A stretch of 64,000 bases of DNA. It comes from Selenomonadales bacterium (GTDB lineage: Bacteria; Bacillota; Negativicutes; Sporomusales; UBA7701). The notes beneath the pieces are model-generated. The model had not been told where the DNA came from. It was given only the letters and a program-made list of their open reading frames with translations, and made no database searches. The position numbers and the translations under genes are program-made. The stretch covers positions 1 through 64,000 of the forward strand of contig JAHDOI010000040.1 of the NCBI GenBank assembly GCA_018434945.1. Direction: 5' to 3'. How positions within the stretch are numbered: the first letter of the stretch is position 1; every line of letters begins with the position of its first letter. This document shows positions 19,603 to 29,196 of the stretch, in pieces.

Positions 19603-19846
19603 CAGGTACACCGCCTTAGTGCGTGGATTATTCTTTTAATAAATTCAACGCCCGTACCGCATCCCCTGCGGCGGGAGAAATTAAGCGCGAAACTCGATAG
19701 TCACAAATTGCAAATTCAATACCCCTATGTGTTGCTCAGGCGATGCGGGCGTAGGCAGGATTTTTTTCGCGCAAAAAGTCGAATAGTTATAATTGATGGC
19801 GGTTTTTGCTACTATCAAAATTTGTGGTACGCGGTACCGGGAAGCA
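19603..19846. other. AT-richer intergenic region
   Basis: Two genes on the minus strand flank it. I see no gene, no clear terminator and only weak promoter-like elements for the exported protein gene. Confidence 0.4.
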
Positions 19847-21061
19847 TCAGCCGGGGTCTTTGCCGGTGCCGGTGTCGGGAAGGCCGCGGACAAGCATTAC
19901 GCTTACTGACACGGCGGTGAACAGCAGCGCCGAAAGCCAAAAGACTGACGGGAAACCGAAGTACACGGCCAGGGCGCCGCCGCTGATGGGCCCGAACACT
20001 ATGCCCATCTGCATCGAAGCGGTGGTGACGCCGTAGGCAACCCCGCGTTTGCTCTCGGGGATGAGGAAGTAGGTCAGGGCGTTGACGGTGGGGAGCATGG
20101 CGCCGAGGAAGAAGCCGCTGACGGCCCGCATCGCCCCGAAAAGGAGGACGTTGTCGGCGAGGGCCTGGGCGGCGAAGCACAGCGCCGACAGGACGCCGGC
20201 CGCTATCAGGATCGCCCGGTGGCTGAACCGTTTGCTGATCTTGCCCATCGCTGCCGAGGCGACGGCGCTGGTGAGGCCGGCCGCGGCGATGATGGCCCCG
20301 GCGGCGCTGGCGATGTAGGTAAGACCGGGGGACAGGACGTGAACGTAGATGGGCAGGATGGGGGCGATGATCATCATGGCGAACTGGATGAGGAATTGAA
20401 GGGCGAGCGTCAGCCACAGCCCTGGGATGGTGATGATGGCGCCGATCTCGCGCCAGACGGGCTGTTTGGCCGTGGCGGCCGCGGGCGTAAAACGTTCGAC
20501 GACGGCGAGGCGGATGATAAACAGCGACATGAGGCAGAGGAGGCCGAAGGAGACGAACGCCCACCGGTACCCGAAGTAGTCGGCGATGATGCCCCCGAAC
20601 ATGGGGCCGAAGGCGCTGCCGGCGATCATGGCTGTCTGGAATATGCCGAGGGTCCAGGTTATCTGATCGGGCGGACTCAGTGAGGTGACGAGGGCTAGGG
20701 CGGCGGCGGTGAAGCCGCCGAAGACGCCCTGGATGATGCGGAGAAAGAGCAGCTGGTTCACGGAGGCCACGAAGCCCATCAGCACCATGACGGTGAAAAA
20801 GGCGAACATGACCCGTTCCACCATCAGCTTGCGGCCATGGCGGTCGGCCACCGCTCCCCAGTAGGGCCCCGCCATGGCGGCGGTCAGCGGCGCGGCGCCC
20901 ATGAGGAGGCCCGACCACACTCCGGCTTCCTCCAGGCTGGTGATGCCGAGTTCGCGGACATAAAGAGGCAGAAAGGCCATGACGCCGGTTATGGCGCCCA
21001 TGCCGGCGAGCTGGGCGAACCACAAGGCGGCGAGATTCTTTTTCCATTCGGGCAGCGGCAT
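19847..21061 (-). CDS. MFS transporter, MdtG-like drug:proton antiporter type
   Basis: A 404-residue membrane protein with twelve predicted spans. It aligns by eye with the MdtG/DHA1 plan: EWKKNLAALWFAQLAG at the start, AFLPLYVRELGI, then the loop 2-3 signature AGPYWGAVADRHGRKLMVER. A halfway GPMFGGIIADYFGYRWAFV also fits. It probably exports a small hydrophobic compound. It stands alone, divergent from the PBP gene. GGGAAGG precedes the ATG. The substrate cannot be told from sequence. Confidence 0.85.
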   Translation of the reverse strand: MPLPEWKKNLAALWFAQLAGMGAITGVMAFLPLYVRELGITSLEEAGVWSGLLMGAAPLTAAMAGPYWGAVADRHGRKLMVERVMFAFFTVMVLMGFVASVNQLLFLRIIQGVFGGFTAAALALVTSLSPPDQITWTLGIFQTAMIAGSAFGPMFGGIIADYFGYRWAFVSFGLLCLMSLFIIRLAVVERFTPAAATAKQPVWREIGAIITIPGLWLTLALQFLIQFAMMIIAPILPIYVHVLSPGLTYIASAAGAIIAAAGLTSAVASAAMGKISKRFSHRAILIAAGVLSALCFAAQALADNVLLFGAMRAVSGFFLGAMLPTVNALTYFLIPESKRGVAYGVTTASMQMGIVFGPISGGALAVYFGFPSVFWLSALLFTAVSVSVMLVRGLPDTGTGKDPG

Positions 21062-21265
21062 CGGGGCACCTTCCCTTGTCGAAACGGGGTTAAGATAATA
21101 CTATTATAGCAGATTCGCGCAGGAAGGGTTTGCCTCGATGGGGCGCGGACAGAGGGAATGGCGCATCGCGCGAGCCGGCGGGGCTAATAATATGGCCGTC
21201 AGGACAGGGAAAGCGGGGCGGGCGGCGAATATTACGTAAAGATCAGCTGTTTGGAGGGTGTAACG

Positions 21266-23242
21266 ATGTCGACGGCCACGCCGCAGGTGCGAAAAACGAT
21301 CGCTGTAACCATGTTCCTGCTGTTGGCGGCGATCGTGGCTCTGGTCGGGCGCATAGCCTGGGTGCAATTTGTCGAGGGGCGGCAGCTGACAGAGAAGTCG
21401 CGCACGCAGCTTCGCGACAGTAAGCTGCTCCAGTCGCCGCGCGGCACGATCTATGACCGGGGCGGCCGCGAACTGGCCATCAGTAGTCTGCGCAAATCGC
21501 TGTACGTCAATCCCCGCGAGTTCAACAAGGAGCCGGCCGCGATGGCCGCCAGGCTGGCCCCCATCCTGGATATGAAGGTGGAAACGGTGCGCGACCGGCT
21601 GCTGGCGGGCGGAAGCTTTGTCTGGCTCAAACGCACCCTGGAGCCGGAAGCGGCCCAGAAAATCGTCGATCTCATCAAGGCGGAGAATATCCGCGGCCTC
21701 AACTTTATCGAAGAGAGCAAACGCTACTATCCCAACGACGGCCTCGCGGCCCAGGTGCTGGGCTTCGTCGGCACCGACGATGTCGGCCTGAGCGGGATCG
21801 AGATGGCGCTCGATAAGACGATCAAGGGCGAGCTGGTGAAGCAGGCGGTGGATACCGACAGCTACGGCATTCCCATCCTGCGTTCAAGCGTGATGTTCAA
21901 GCCGGTGAAACAGGGCAAAAGTGTTTATCTTACCATCGACAGCGCCATCCAGTTCATCGTCGAGCAGAGCCTGGACAAGGTAATGGCGAGGACGCAGGCG
22001 CGCGGGGCGACGGTTATCATCATGAATCCGCGTAACGGCGAGGTTCTGGCGATGGCGTCGCGGCCGGGGTTCGACCCCAACCGCTTTTACCGTTACGGGG
22101 CCGGGGAGTGGAAGAACAGGGCCGTTTCGGTTATCTATGAACCGGGATCGACCTTCAAGGCGGTGGTGGCGGCGGCCGCCCTGCAGGAAAAGGCGATCGG
22201 GATAAACGAGCGGTTCGTGGACAAAGGTTATATCGAGGTGTCGGGCCGCCGTATCAAGAACTGGAGCGGCGACAGCTACGGAACGGTGCCGCTGGCCGAC
22301 GTGATAAAGAATTCCATCAACACGAGTTTCGTCCAGATCGGCCTGCGCCTGGGGGCGGAGCGGCTGAACAACTACGCCCGCGCTTTCGGGTTCGGACAGG
22401 CTACCGATATCGAGCTGCCCGGCGAGGAAGAGGGGCTGCTGTTCAAGTCACAGGATATGCGCGATTCCGATGTGGCCACGATGGCCATCGGCCAGAGCAT
22501 CGCCGTGACGCCGCTGCAGCTGCTGACGGCGGTAGCGGCGATCGCCAACGACGGTGTGCTGGTCAAGCCGTATATAATCAAGGAGGTTTACAACGCCGAC
22601 GGCTCGCTGGCGTCGGCGACGCCCACGCAGCGGGTGCGCCAGGTTATAAGCCCCGAAACGGCCAAGCTGCTGACAGGCCTGATGGAGAAGGTCATCAGCG
22701 AAGGCGGCGGGAAGAGAGCGGCCGTGAAGGGGTACCGTTTCGCCGGTAAGACGGGTACGGCCGAGAGGCTGAAGGAAAGCGGCGGCGGCTACGAGGCCGG
22801 GCGCTATATCGCTTCCTTCGTGGGCTTCGGACCAACGGAAGACCCGCAGGTGGCGGCGCTGGTCGTCATCGACGATCCTGTGGGCGCATACTACGGCGGT
22901 GAGATCGCGGCGCCGGTTTTCGGGGAGATCATGAATCAGGTGATGCGTTATCTGACCATCCGCCCCCATAACGCCGCCGAACTGGCCAGCGTCCCGGCGG
23001 CGCGGCCTTCCCAGCCGGCGCCGGCCAAACAGCCGGTGGCGCCGGCCGTGAAACCCGGACCTGGCAAGGTCGCGGTTCCCAACGTCCTCGGCCGGAGCAT
23101 GCGGGACGCGGGGGACATCCTGACCGGGGCGGGGCTGGTTTTCGTGCCGGCGGGCAGCGGCGTGGCGGTCAGGCAGACGGTGCCGCCGAACAGTGTCGTA
23201 AACCCGGGCACGGAAGTGACCGTTTATTTCGAACCCAGGTAG
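21266..23242 (+). CDS. spoVD: SpoVD-like class B penicillin-binding protein with one PASTA domain
   Basis: A 658-residue transpeptidase. One N-terminal membrane span (about residues 14-33) is followed by the pedestal domain (SPRGTIYDRGGRELAIS). The catalytic motifs are S-x-x-K in YEPGSTFKAVV, S-x-N in KNSINTSFVQ and KTG in FAGKTGTAERL. A Pro/Ala linker and a single PASTA domain (VAVPNVLGRSMRDAGDIL) end it. It crosslinks peptidoglycan, in septal or spore-cortex synthesis. It lies outside any mur/mra cluster, next to polX, which favours the sporulation paralogue over FtsI. That choice is inferred. Confidence 0.85.
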   Translation: MSTATPQVRKTIAVTMFLLLAAIVALVGRIAWVQFVEGRQLTEKSRTQLRDSKLLQSPRGTIYDRGGRELAISSLRKSLYVNPREFNKEPAAMAARLAPILDMKVETVRDRLLAGGSFVWLKRTLEPEAAQKIVDLIKAENIRGLNFIEESKRYYPNDGLAAQVLGFVGTDDVGLSGIEMALDKTIKGELVKQAVDTDSYGIPILRSSVMFKPVKQGKSVYLTIDSAIQFIVEQSLDKVMARTQARGATVIIMNPRNGEVLAMASRPGFDPNRFYRYGAGEWKNRAVSVIYEPGSTFKAVVAAAALQEKAIGINERFVDKGYIEVSGRRIKNWSGDSYGTVPLADVIKNSINTSFVQIGLRLGAERLNNYARAFGFGQATDIELPGEEEGLLFKSQDMRDSDVATMAIGQSIAVTPLQLLTAVAAIANDGVLVKPYIIKEVYNADGSLASATPTQRVRQVISPETAKLLTGLMEKVISEGGGKRAAVKGYRFAGKTGTAERLKESGGGYEAGRYIASFVGFGPTEDPQVAALVVIDDPVGAYYGGEIAAPVFGEIMNQVMRYLTIRPHNAAELASVPAARPSQPAPAKQPVAPAVKPGPGKVAVPNVLGRSMRDAGDILTGAGLVFVPAGSGVAVRQTVPPNSVVNPGTEVTVYFEPR

Positions 23243-23252
23243 GAGGTGCCGC

Positions 23253-24977
23253 ATGGCGGACAAGCAGGAGCTGGCGAGGATTTTCGCCGAGATTGCCGTG
23301 CTGCTGGAACTGAAAGGGGAAAATCCTTTCAAAATACGGGCATACGAGACGGGGGCCCGGATTCTGGAGGAGCTGGACGGCGACCTGGAAAACTTCGTGG
23401 CCAGCGGACGCATGGATGCGACCAAGGGGATCGGCCAGGCGCTCGGCCTCAAGATCCGCGAGTTTATGGCCGCCGGCCGGCTGGCGTATTACGAGGAACT
23501 GAGGGCGTCCGTGCCGGCGGTGCTGTTTGAGTTGGTCAAAATCCCCGGGCTGGGGCCGAAGAAGGCGCTGCAGCTCCATGAGAAGCTGGGCGTCAATTCG
23601 ATCGGCGAGCTGGAGTACGCCTGCCGCGAGAACCGGCTTGTGGCGCTGCCCGGGTTCGGGTCCAAGACCCAGGAGCGGATTCTGCAGGGGATCGACTATG
23701 TTAAGCGCTTCCAGGGCCAGTTTCTCCTGGCAGACGCTTTGCCTCTGGCGGAAAAGATCGCCGCCTGGCTGGGAGCCCAGCCGGGGGTGGAGAGGGCGGC
23801 CGTGGCCGGCAGCATCCGCCGCCGCAAGGAGACGGTGAAGGATATCGATGTCGTCGTCGCGGCGCCCGAGCCCGCGGCCGCGATGGAGCTGGTGCCTGCG
23901 CTGCCCGGTGTGGAGGCTGTGCTCGGCCAGGGCCCGACCAAAACGAGCGTAAAGCTGACGAACGGCATGAATATGGACGTGCGCGCCGTGAAGCCGGAGG
24001 AATTCGCCGCCGCGCTGCATCACTTCACAGGCAGTAAGGAACATCATGTCGGCCTAAGGGGTCTGGCTAAAGATAAGGGCCTGAAGATCAACGAGTATGG
24101 CATTGAGACGACAGCCAGAGAGCGGTTGACGCTGGCCGACGAAGAGGCTATCTACCGGGCGTTGGGGCTGGCCTATATCGAACCCGAGCTGCGCGAGGGT
24201 CTGGGCGAGATCGGGGCCGCGGCCGACGGGGCGCTGCCTGTCCTGGTAAACGACGGGGATATCCGCGGCGTTTTCCATGTACATACGACATTTTCCGACG
24301 GCAGCGCGACGTTGGCGGAGATGGCTGCGGCCGCGCGGGAGCGGGGCTGGGGGTACCTCGGGGTGAGCGACCACAGCCGCACCGCGGTGTACGCCCGCGG
24401 CCTCAGGCTGGAGACGGTGGACGAGCAGCGCCGCGAGATCGAGCGGCTGAACGCCGCCAACCCCGATTTCCGGCTGATGGCGGCCATTGAGTGCGACATC
24501 CTGCCCGACGGTTCGCTCGACTACCCGGACGAGGTGCTGGCGGCGTTCGATTTTGTCATCGCCTCGGTTCATTCCGCCTTCCGCCAGAGTGAGGCGGACA
24601 TGACGCGCCGGATCATCCGGGCAATGGAAAACCGCTATGTGGGCGTGCTCGGCCATCCCACCGGGCGGATACTGCTGGCCAGGGACGGGTACGGCGTCGA
24701 CTTGGGCGCCGTCGTCGCCGCTGCGGCGGCTACGGGGACGGTTATCGAGATCAACGCCAGCCCATATCGCCTCGACCTCGACTGGCGGTGGTGCCGCAAG
24801 GCGAAGGAGGCGGGGGTGCTGCTGGCGGTCAACCCCGACGCCCACGCGCCTTCCGAACTTGATTACGTGGCGTATGGCGTCGCCATGGCCCGCAAGGGGT
24901 GGCTGACGGCCGCCGATATCGTCAATACGCGGCCGGCGGCCGAGGCGCTGGCGTTGCTGCGGCGGAAGAGGAACTGA
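23253..24977 (+). CDS. polX: Family X DNA polymerase with PHP 3'-5' exonuclease domain
   Basis: A 574-residue bacterial PolX for DNA repair. Order: helix-hairpin-helix N-terminal domain (about 1-130, with IPGLGPKKALQLHEKLG and LPGFGSKTQERIL), Pol beta palm with AGSIRRRKETVKDIDVVV (catalytic aspartates of the DxD), then a PHP domain from about residue 340 with FHVHTTFSDGSATLAEM, ASVHSAFRQSEADMTRRI and LGHPTGR, whose histidines bind metals for the exonuclease. The start follows GGAGGTGCC, ten bases after the PBP gene, so the two are probably co-transcribed. Confidence 0.95.
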   Translation: MADKQELARIFAEIAVLLELKGENPFKIRAYETGARILEELDGDLENFVASGRMDATKGIGQALGLKIREFMAAGRLAYYEELRASVPAVLFELVKIPGLGPKKALQLHEKLGVNSIGELEYACRENRLVALPGFGSKTQERILQGIDYVKRFQGQFLLADALPLAEKIAAWLGAQPGVERAAVAGSIRRRKETVKDIDVVVAAPEPAAAMELVPALPGVEAVLGQGPTKTSVKLTNGMNMDVRAVKPEEFAAALHHFTGSKEHHVGLRGLAKDKGLKINEYGIETTARERLTLADEEAIYRALGLAYIEPELREGLGEIGAAADGALPVLVNDGDIRGVFHVHTTFSDGSATLAEMAAAARERGWGYLGVSDHSRTAVYARGLRLETVDEQRREIERLNAANPDFRLMAAIECDILPDGSLDYPDEVLAAFDFVIASVHSAFRQSEADMTRRIIRAMENRYVGVLGHPTGRILLARDGYGVDLGAVVAAAAATGTVIEINASPYRLDLDWRWCRKAKEAGVLLAVNPDAHAPSELDYVAYGVAMARKGWLTAADIVNTRPAAEALALLRRKRN

Positions 24978-25051
24978 CGGTTTCAATAGTACCGGTTTCG
25001 CCGCCGGCATCATATTTCCGGGAAATAACGGCGGCCGGGTGGAGGAGCAAG

Positions 25052-25516
25052 ATGGCAAGGACGGTTGTTGTCGGATTCGGTAATTTGTTGATGGGCGATG
25101 ACGCGGTTGGTATCCACGTCGTGCGCGAACTGGCGTCGCGGGAGCTGCCGCCCGGCGTGGAGACGGTGGACGGCGGTGTGGCGTCGCTGGAGATATTGGG
25201 CTCGCTGCTTGACGCCGCCAGGATTATCATCGTCGACGCCCTCGCGGGTGGCGGCGAGCCGGGATCCGTCTACCGCCTGACGCCGGACGCCCTGGGCACG
25301 GCGGCCTCGCCCCCCGGCTACTCGCTGCACGATTTTACCCTGCCCCAGGCGCTGGCGCTCCTGGCCAGGACGGCGGAACTCCCGCCGATCGACATTTTCG
25401 GGGTCGAGCCGGCCGGCATGGATTTGGGACTTGAACTATCGCCGCCGGTGGCGGCCGCCGCCAGACGGGTGGCGGACCTCATCGCCGCGGAATTGGAGGA
25501 AGCGGACAATGCATGA
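25052..25516 (+). CDS. Hydrogenase maturation protease (HyaD/HycI family)
   Basis: A 154-residue endopeptidase that trims the C-terminus of the [NiFe]-hydrogenase large subunit after nickel insertion. The N-terminal VVVGFGNLLMGDDAVGIHVV carries the conserved Asp near residue 17. The LHDFTLPQALAL histidine and IFGVEPAGMDLGLELSP follow. The ATG lies seven bases after GGAGGAG; longer upstream frames have no ribosome site. It overlaps hypA by eight bases. No hydrogenase structural gene is in the window. Confidence 0.9.
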   Translation: MARTVVVGFGNLLMGDDAVGIHVVRELASRELPPGVETVDGGVASLEILGSLLDAARIIIVDALAGGGEPGSVYRLTPDALGTAASPPGYSLHDFTLPQALALLARTAELPPIDIFGVEPAGMDLGLELSPPVAAAARRVADLIAAELEEADNA

Positions 25517-25850
25517 GATGGCAATCGCCCAGGGCATTCTGGATATAGTGCTGAAGGCTGCCGCCGACAACGACGCCGCGGCCGTCGTCCGCATAAAGCT
25601 GCAGGTGGGGGAGATGACCGAGGTCGTGCCTGAGGCGCTCACATTCTGTTTCTCCTCGCTTGCGGCCGGCACCGCGGCTGCGGCGGCAGAGCTCGAGGTG
25701 GAGGTTATGCCGCTCGTCGGCAGGTGCCGGGACTGCGGCCGCGAGTTCCGTGTGGAGAGGTTCCGCTTCCTGTGCCCCGGGTGCGGGTCGGCGGGAGTGG
25801 AGATCATATCCGGACGGGAACTCCGGGTGGAACATTTGGAGGTGGAATAG
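25509..25850 (+). CDS. hypA: Hydrogenase nickel-insertion protein HypA
   Basis: A 113-residue nickel metallochaperone. It starts MHEMAIAQGILDIVLKAA, where His2 is the nickel ligand of the family. A C-terminal zinc ribbon has C-x2-C pairs CRDC and CPGC. It hands nickel to the hydrogenase large-subunit precursor together with HypB, the next gene, which begins on its last base. Confidence 0.95.
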   Translation: MHEMAIAQGILDIVLKAAADNDAAAVVRIKLQVGEMTEVVPEALTFCFSSLAAGTAAAAAELEVEVMPLVGRCRDCGREFRVERFRFLCPGCGSAGVEIISGRELRVEHLEVE

Positions 25851-26527
25851 TGGAAATCAAAGTTATGGCCAATATTCTCGACAAGAACGACCAAATCGCC
25901 GCCGAAGTGAACGCGCAGCTGTCGCGGCGAGGCATCTTCGTCCTCAACCTGCTGGGGTCGCCCGGCTCGGGCAAGACGGCGCTGCTGGAAAGGACGATCG
26001 CCGCCCTCAAGGACGAACTGTCCATGGCTGTCATCGAGGGCGACCTGTTCACTGATAAAGACGCCGAACGCATCGCCCGCCAGGGGGTGCCGGTGGTGCA
26101 GATCAACACCGGCGGCGGCTGTCATCTCGACGCCAGCATGGTGCGGGGCGTCCTGGACAGGCTGGATCTGGAGCGACTCGAACTGCTGATAATCGAGAAT
26201 GTCGGTAACCTCGTCTGTCCGGCCGAGTTCAACATCGGCGAAGACATGAAGGCGACGGTGCTCAGCGTCACCGAGGGCGAGGATAAGCCGCTCAAGTACC
26301 CGCTGGTGTTCAAACAGGCGGGCGCCGCGGTTGTGAACAAGATCGACCTGCTGCCCTATACCAGCTTCGACCTGGCCGCCGCAACCGAAGATATTACGAG
26401 CATCAACCCGCAGATAGCGCTCATCACGGCGTCGTGCCGCACAGGCGAAGGGCTGGAGGCCTGGTACGACTGGCTGCGGGGCAGGGTGGCCGCCAAGAAG
26501 GCAGCCGCCGGCCGGAAGGGAGAATAA
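25850..26527 (+). CDS. hypB: Hydrogenase nickel-incorporation GTPase HypB
   Basis: A 225-residue G3E GTPase with P-loop GSPGSGKT (36-43), the metal site GGGCHLDASMV, and NVGNLVCPAEFNIGEDMK. It lacks the histidine-rich N-terminal stretch of some HypB proteins, so nickel storage is not expected. A GTG start overlaps the hypA stop (TAGTG). An ATG five codons later is possible. HypC, D, E and F are not nearby. Confidence 0.95.
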   Translation: MEIKVMANILDKNDQIAAEVNAQLSRRGIFVLNLLGSPGSGKTALLERTIAALKDELSMAVIEGDLFTDKDAERIARQGVPVVQINTGGGCHLDASMVRGVLDRLDLERLELLIIENVGNLVCPAEFNIGEDMKATVLSVTEGEDKPLKYPLVFKQAGAAVVNKIDLLPYTSFDLAAATEDITSINPQIALITASCRTGEGLEAWYDWLRGRVAAKKAAAGRKGE

Positions 26528-26528
26528 G

Positions 26529-27701
26529 ATGCTGGCTTTGACGGGAGGAACTGTGCTGACGATGGCCGGCCCCGCCCTGAAGGGCGGTACGGTGCTGATC
26601 GAAGGCGGCAGGATCGTCGCCGTCGGTGAGCAGCTGGCCGTGCCGGCGGCAGCGACCGTCATCGACGCAACCGGCCGGTACGTGACGCCGGGGATCATCG
26701 ACGCCCACACCCACCTGGGGGTATATACCGAGTCGTATGCCTGGGCGGGAGAAGAGGTCAACGAGACCAGCAAGCCTACAACGCCGGAGATGGATGTCAT
26801 CGACGCCATCAACCCCGACGACGCCGGCTTGGCCGACGCCCTGGCCGGAGGGGTGACGACGGTTATGGTGGCCCCTGGGAGCGCCAACCCGGTGGGCGGC
26901 CAGTGCAGCGTCATCAAAACCCGCCGCCGCGCTGCGGTGGAGGAGATGGTGCTCAAGCGCCACGCCGGGCTGAAGATCGCTTTCGGCGAGAACCCCCGGC
27001 GGGTGTACGGCGAGCAGAAAAAAGCCCCTGTCACCAGGATGGCGACCGCCGCCCTGGTGCGGGAGACGCTGCTGAAGGCGAAGGATTACCTCGCCCGCGC
27101 CGGCGAGAAGGACTGGAAGTTCGACCTCGGCCTGGAGGCGGCGGCCAGGGTGCTGCGGGGCGAGATGCCTCTCAGGGCCCATGCCCACCGGGCGGACGAC
27201 ATCGTCACCGCGCTCAGGATCGCGGCCGAGTTCGGCGTGGAGGTCATCGTCGAACACGCCACCGAAGGGCATAATATCGCCGAACTGCTCGCCGCCAGGC
27301 AGGCGAAGCTTGTCGTGGGTCCCAACCTCACTACCCGCAGCAAGCTCGAGCTCAAGGACCGCAGCTTTGCCGCACCGGCGGTGCTCGCCGCCCATGGCGT
27401 CCGTTTCGCGCTGATGAGCGACCACCCTGTGCTGCCGGCGGCTTTTCTGCCTGTGTACGCCGGGCTGGCGGTGCGGTTCGGCCTTCCTGAGGAACAGGCG
27501 CTCAAAGCGATAACTGCCGAGGCGGCCGACATCCTCGGGGTCGGGGACAGGGTGGGCCGCGTCGCGGCCGGCCTGGACGCGGACCTGGTGGTGTGGGACG
27601 GGCCGCCGCTGGCGGTGACGTCGCGGCCTCGGCTGGTGATAATCGACGGAGCGGTGGGCGAAGTCGACATCGCGCAGGCGATAACCGCCTGGCGGGAATA
27701 A
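26529..27701 (+). CDS. Amidohydrolase-superfamily protein
   Basis: A 390-residue metal-dependent hydrolase of the imidazolonepropionase/dipeptidase-like group. The N-terminal beta-sandwich (LTGGTVLTMAGPALKGGTVLI) is followed by VTPGIIDAHTHLGVYTESY with the H-x-H metal motif, the EHATEGH histidine, and ALMSDHPVLP with the late Asp. It begins one base after hypB, so it is transcribed with the hyp genes, an unusual companion. The substrate is unknown; many relatives are annotated only as amidohydrolase. Confidence 0.85.
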   Translation: MLALTGGTVLTMAGPALKGGTVLIEGGRIVAVGEQLAVPAAATVIDATGRYVTPGIIDAHTHLGVYTESYAWAGEEVNETSKPTTPEMDVIDAINPDDAGLADALAGGVTTVMVAPGSANPVGGQCSVIKTRRRAAVEEMVLKRHAGLKIAFGENPRRVYGEQKKAPVTRMATAALVRETLLKAKDYLARAGEKDWKFDLGLEAAARVLRGEMPLRAHAHRADDIVTALRIAAEFGVEVIVEHATEGHNIAELLAARQAKLVVGPNLTTRSKLELKDRSFAAPAVLAAHGVRFALMSDHPVLPAAFLPVYAGLAVRFGLPEEQALKAITAEAADILGVGDRVGRVAAGLDADLVVWDGPPLAVTSRPRLVIIDGAVGEVDIAQAITAWRE

Positions 27702-27710
27702 GGGAATATA

Positions 27711-27744
27711 GACCCGCCGCCCCGGAGGCCGGCGGGTCATTTTA
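27711..27744 (+). terminator. Terminator after the hyp-amidohydrolase unit
   Basis: The nine-base arms GACCCGCCG and CGGCGGGTC close over a ten-base loop and are followed by ATTTTATC. Confidence 0.75.
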
Positions 27745-27765
27745 TCTGCCGGTTTGGCAATAAAT

Positions 27766-27782
27766 GTTTCCAATGTGGAAAC
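27766..27782 (+). promoter_or_regulatory. Palindromic upstream activator site for ald
   Basis: GTTTCCAATGTGGAAAC has two perfect seven-base arms and a three-base centre. It lies about 85 bases upstream of the sigma-54 element, a normal place for an enhancer-binding protein. The protein that would bind is not encoded nearby. Confidence 0.55.
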
Positions 27783-27855
27783 TAATAGTACCGATGTTGT
27801 AAAAAAAAGGTTCCGAAGTCGGCCAGTCCCCTAACCTTATGCCGCTGTTGTGTGC

Positions 27856-27871
27856 TGGCACAATTATTGCA
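27856..27871 (+). promoter_or_regulatory. Sigma-54 (-24/-12) promoter of ald
   Basis: TGGCACAATTATTGCA fits the consensus TGGCAC-N5-TTGCA exactly, with GG at 27857 and GC at 27869 separated by ten bases. Transcription would start near 27882, forty bases before the ald start codon. This makes alanine dehydrogenase dependent on an activator ATPase. Confidence 0.82.
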
Positions 27872-27921
27872 TTATTTAAACGTGTTTGCACACAATCAGA
27901 GTGAGTAGGGGGAATATAAGG

Positions 27922-29040
27922 ATGATTATCGGGGTTGCAAAAGAAATCAAGAATAACGAAAACCGGGTGGCCCTCACCCAGGCCGGCGCCGCCACGCTGG
28001 TGGCCGCCGGTCACGACGTGATGGTGGAGGCCGGCGCCGGCCTCGGCAGCGGCATCAGCGACGCGGCTTACGAAAAGTCGGGGGCCAGGATTGTCGCCGA
28101 TAAACGCCGGCTGTTCGACGACGCCGAGATGATTATGAAGGTCAAGGAGCCGCTGGCGGCGGAATACGACCTTTTCCACGCCGGGCAGATTCTGTTCACT
28201 TACCTGCATCTGGCGCCCGAGCCCGAGCTGACCAAGGCGCTCCTCGCCAAGAAGGTCGTCGGCATCGCCTACGAGACGATCGAAGGCCCCAACAGGTCGC
28301 TGCCGCTGCTGACACCGATGAGCGAAGTGGCTGGCCGGATGTCGGTGCAGATCGGCGCCCAGTTTCTCGAGAAGCCCGAAGGCGGCAAGGACATCTTGCT
28401 CGGCGGCGTGCCGGGCGTCGAACCCGCCCAGGTGGTCATCGTCGGCGGCGGCATTGTCGGTACCAACGCCGCCAAGATGGCGGTGGGCATGGGCGCGAGG
28501 GTCACGGTGATCGACCGTTCGACCGAACGGCTGAATTATCTCGACGACCTGTTCAGCGGCCGCGTGGTGACGATTATGTCCAACAGTTATAATATCGCCT
28601 GCTGGGCCCGCAAGGCCGACCTGCTCATCGGCGCCGTGCTGCTGCCGGGAGCCAAGGCGCCCAAGCTGGTAAGCGAGGAAATGGTCAAGACGATGGAGCC
28701 GGGCTCGGTGATTGTCGATGTCGCTATCGATCAGGGCGGCTCGGTTGCGACCATCGACCGCGTCACGACCCACAGCGAGCCGACGTATGTCAAACATGGC
28801 GTTGTCCACTACGCGGTCGCCAACATGCCGGGAGCGGTGGCCCGCACGTCGACATTCGCCCTGACCAACGCGACGATAGAATATGCGCTGCAGATCGCCA
28901 ACAAGGGTTACCGGCAGGCGGTCAAGGATAACGCCGGCCTGGCCAAGGGCGTCAACGTCGTGAACGGCAAGGTCACATACCAGGCTGTCGCCGATGCGCT
29001 GGGGCACCAGTACACGCCGCTGGCCGAGGCGCTCGGTTAA
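27922..29040 (+). CDS. ald: Alanine dehydrogenase
   Basis: A 372-residue NAD-dependent enzyme interconverting L-alanine and pyruvate plus ammonia. It starts [20 protein letters not shown] and carries the conserved lysine in MIMKVKEPL (about 74), the catalytic His in [11 protein letters not shown] (about 95), and the NAD-binding [17 protein letters not shown]. The ATG follows AGGGGGAATATAAGG. An upstream in-frame GTG-like extension lies inside the promoter. It is monocistronic, under a sigma-54 promoter, and ended by a hairpin. The role is alanine catabolism or nitrogen release to pyruvate, feeding the same pool as the serine dehydratase. Confidence 0.97.
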   Translation: MIIGVAKEIKNNENRVALTQAGAATLVAAGHDVMVEAGAGLGSGISDAAYEKSGARIVADKRRLFDDAEMIMKVKEPLAAEYDLFHAGQILFTYLHLAPEPELTKALLAKKVVGIAYETIEGPNRSLPLLTPMSEVAGRMSVQIGAQFLEKPEGGKDILLGGVPGVEPAQVVIVGGGIVGTNAAKMAVGMGARVTVIDRSTERLNYLDDLFSGRVVTIMSNSYNIACWARKADLLIGAVLLPGAKAPKLVSEEMVKTMEPGSVIVDVAIDQGGSVATIDRVTTHSEPTYVKHGVVHYAVANMPGAVARTSTFALTNATIEYALQIANKGYRQAVKDNAGLAKGVNVVNGKVTYQAVADALGHQYTPLAEALG

Positions 29041-29069
29041 CTTGTTAGGCAAACAAAGCGGCCGATGAG

Positions 29070-29100
29070 AAAAGGGTGGTGATTTTCACCACCCTTTTAC
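29070..29100 (+). terminator. Terminator after ald
   Basis: AAAAGGGTGGTGA and TTCACCACCCTTTT form a thirteen-base stem with a very small loop and a terminal T run. Confidence 0.88.
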
Positions 29101-29196
29101 ATTTCTTGCAGGAATAATCGCGGGTGTTGTCGAAAGAGAGCAAGGATAATCACTAGTTATGTATAGACACCTCGACGCTACTGAAGGAGTGGGGAT

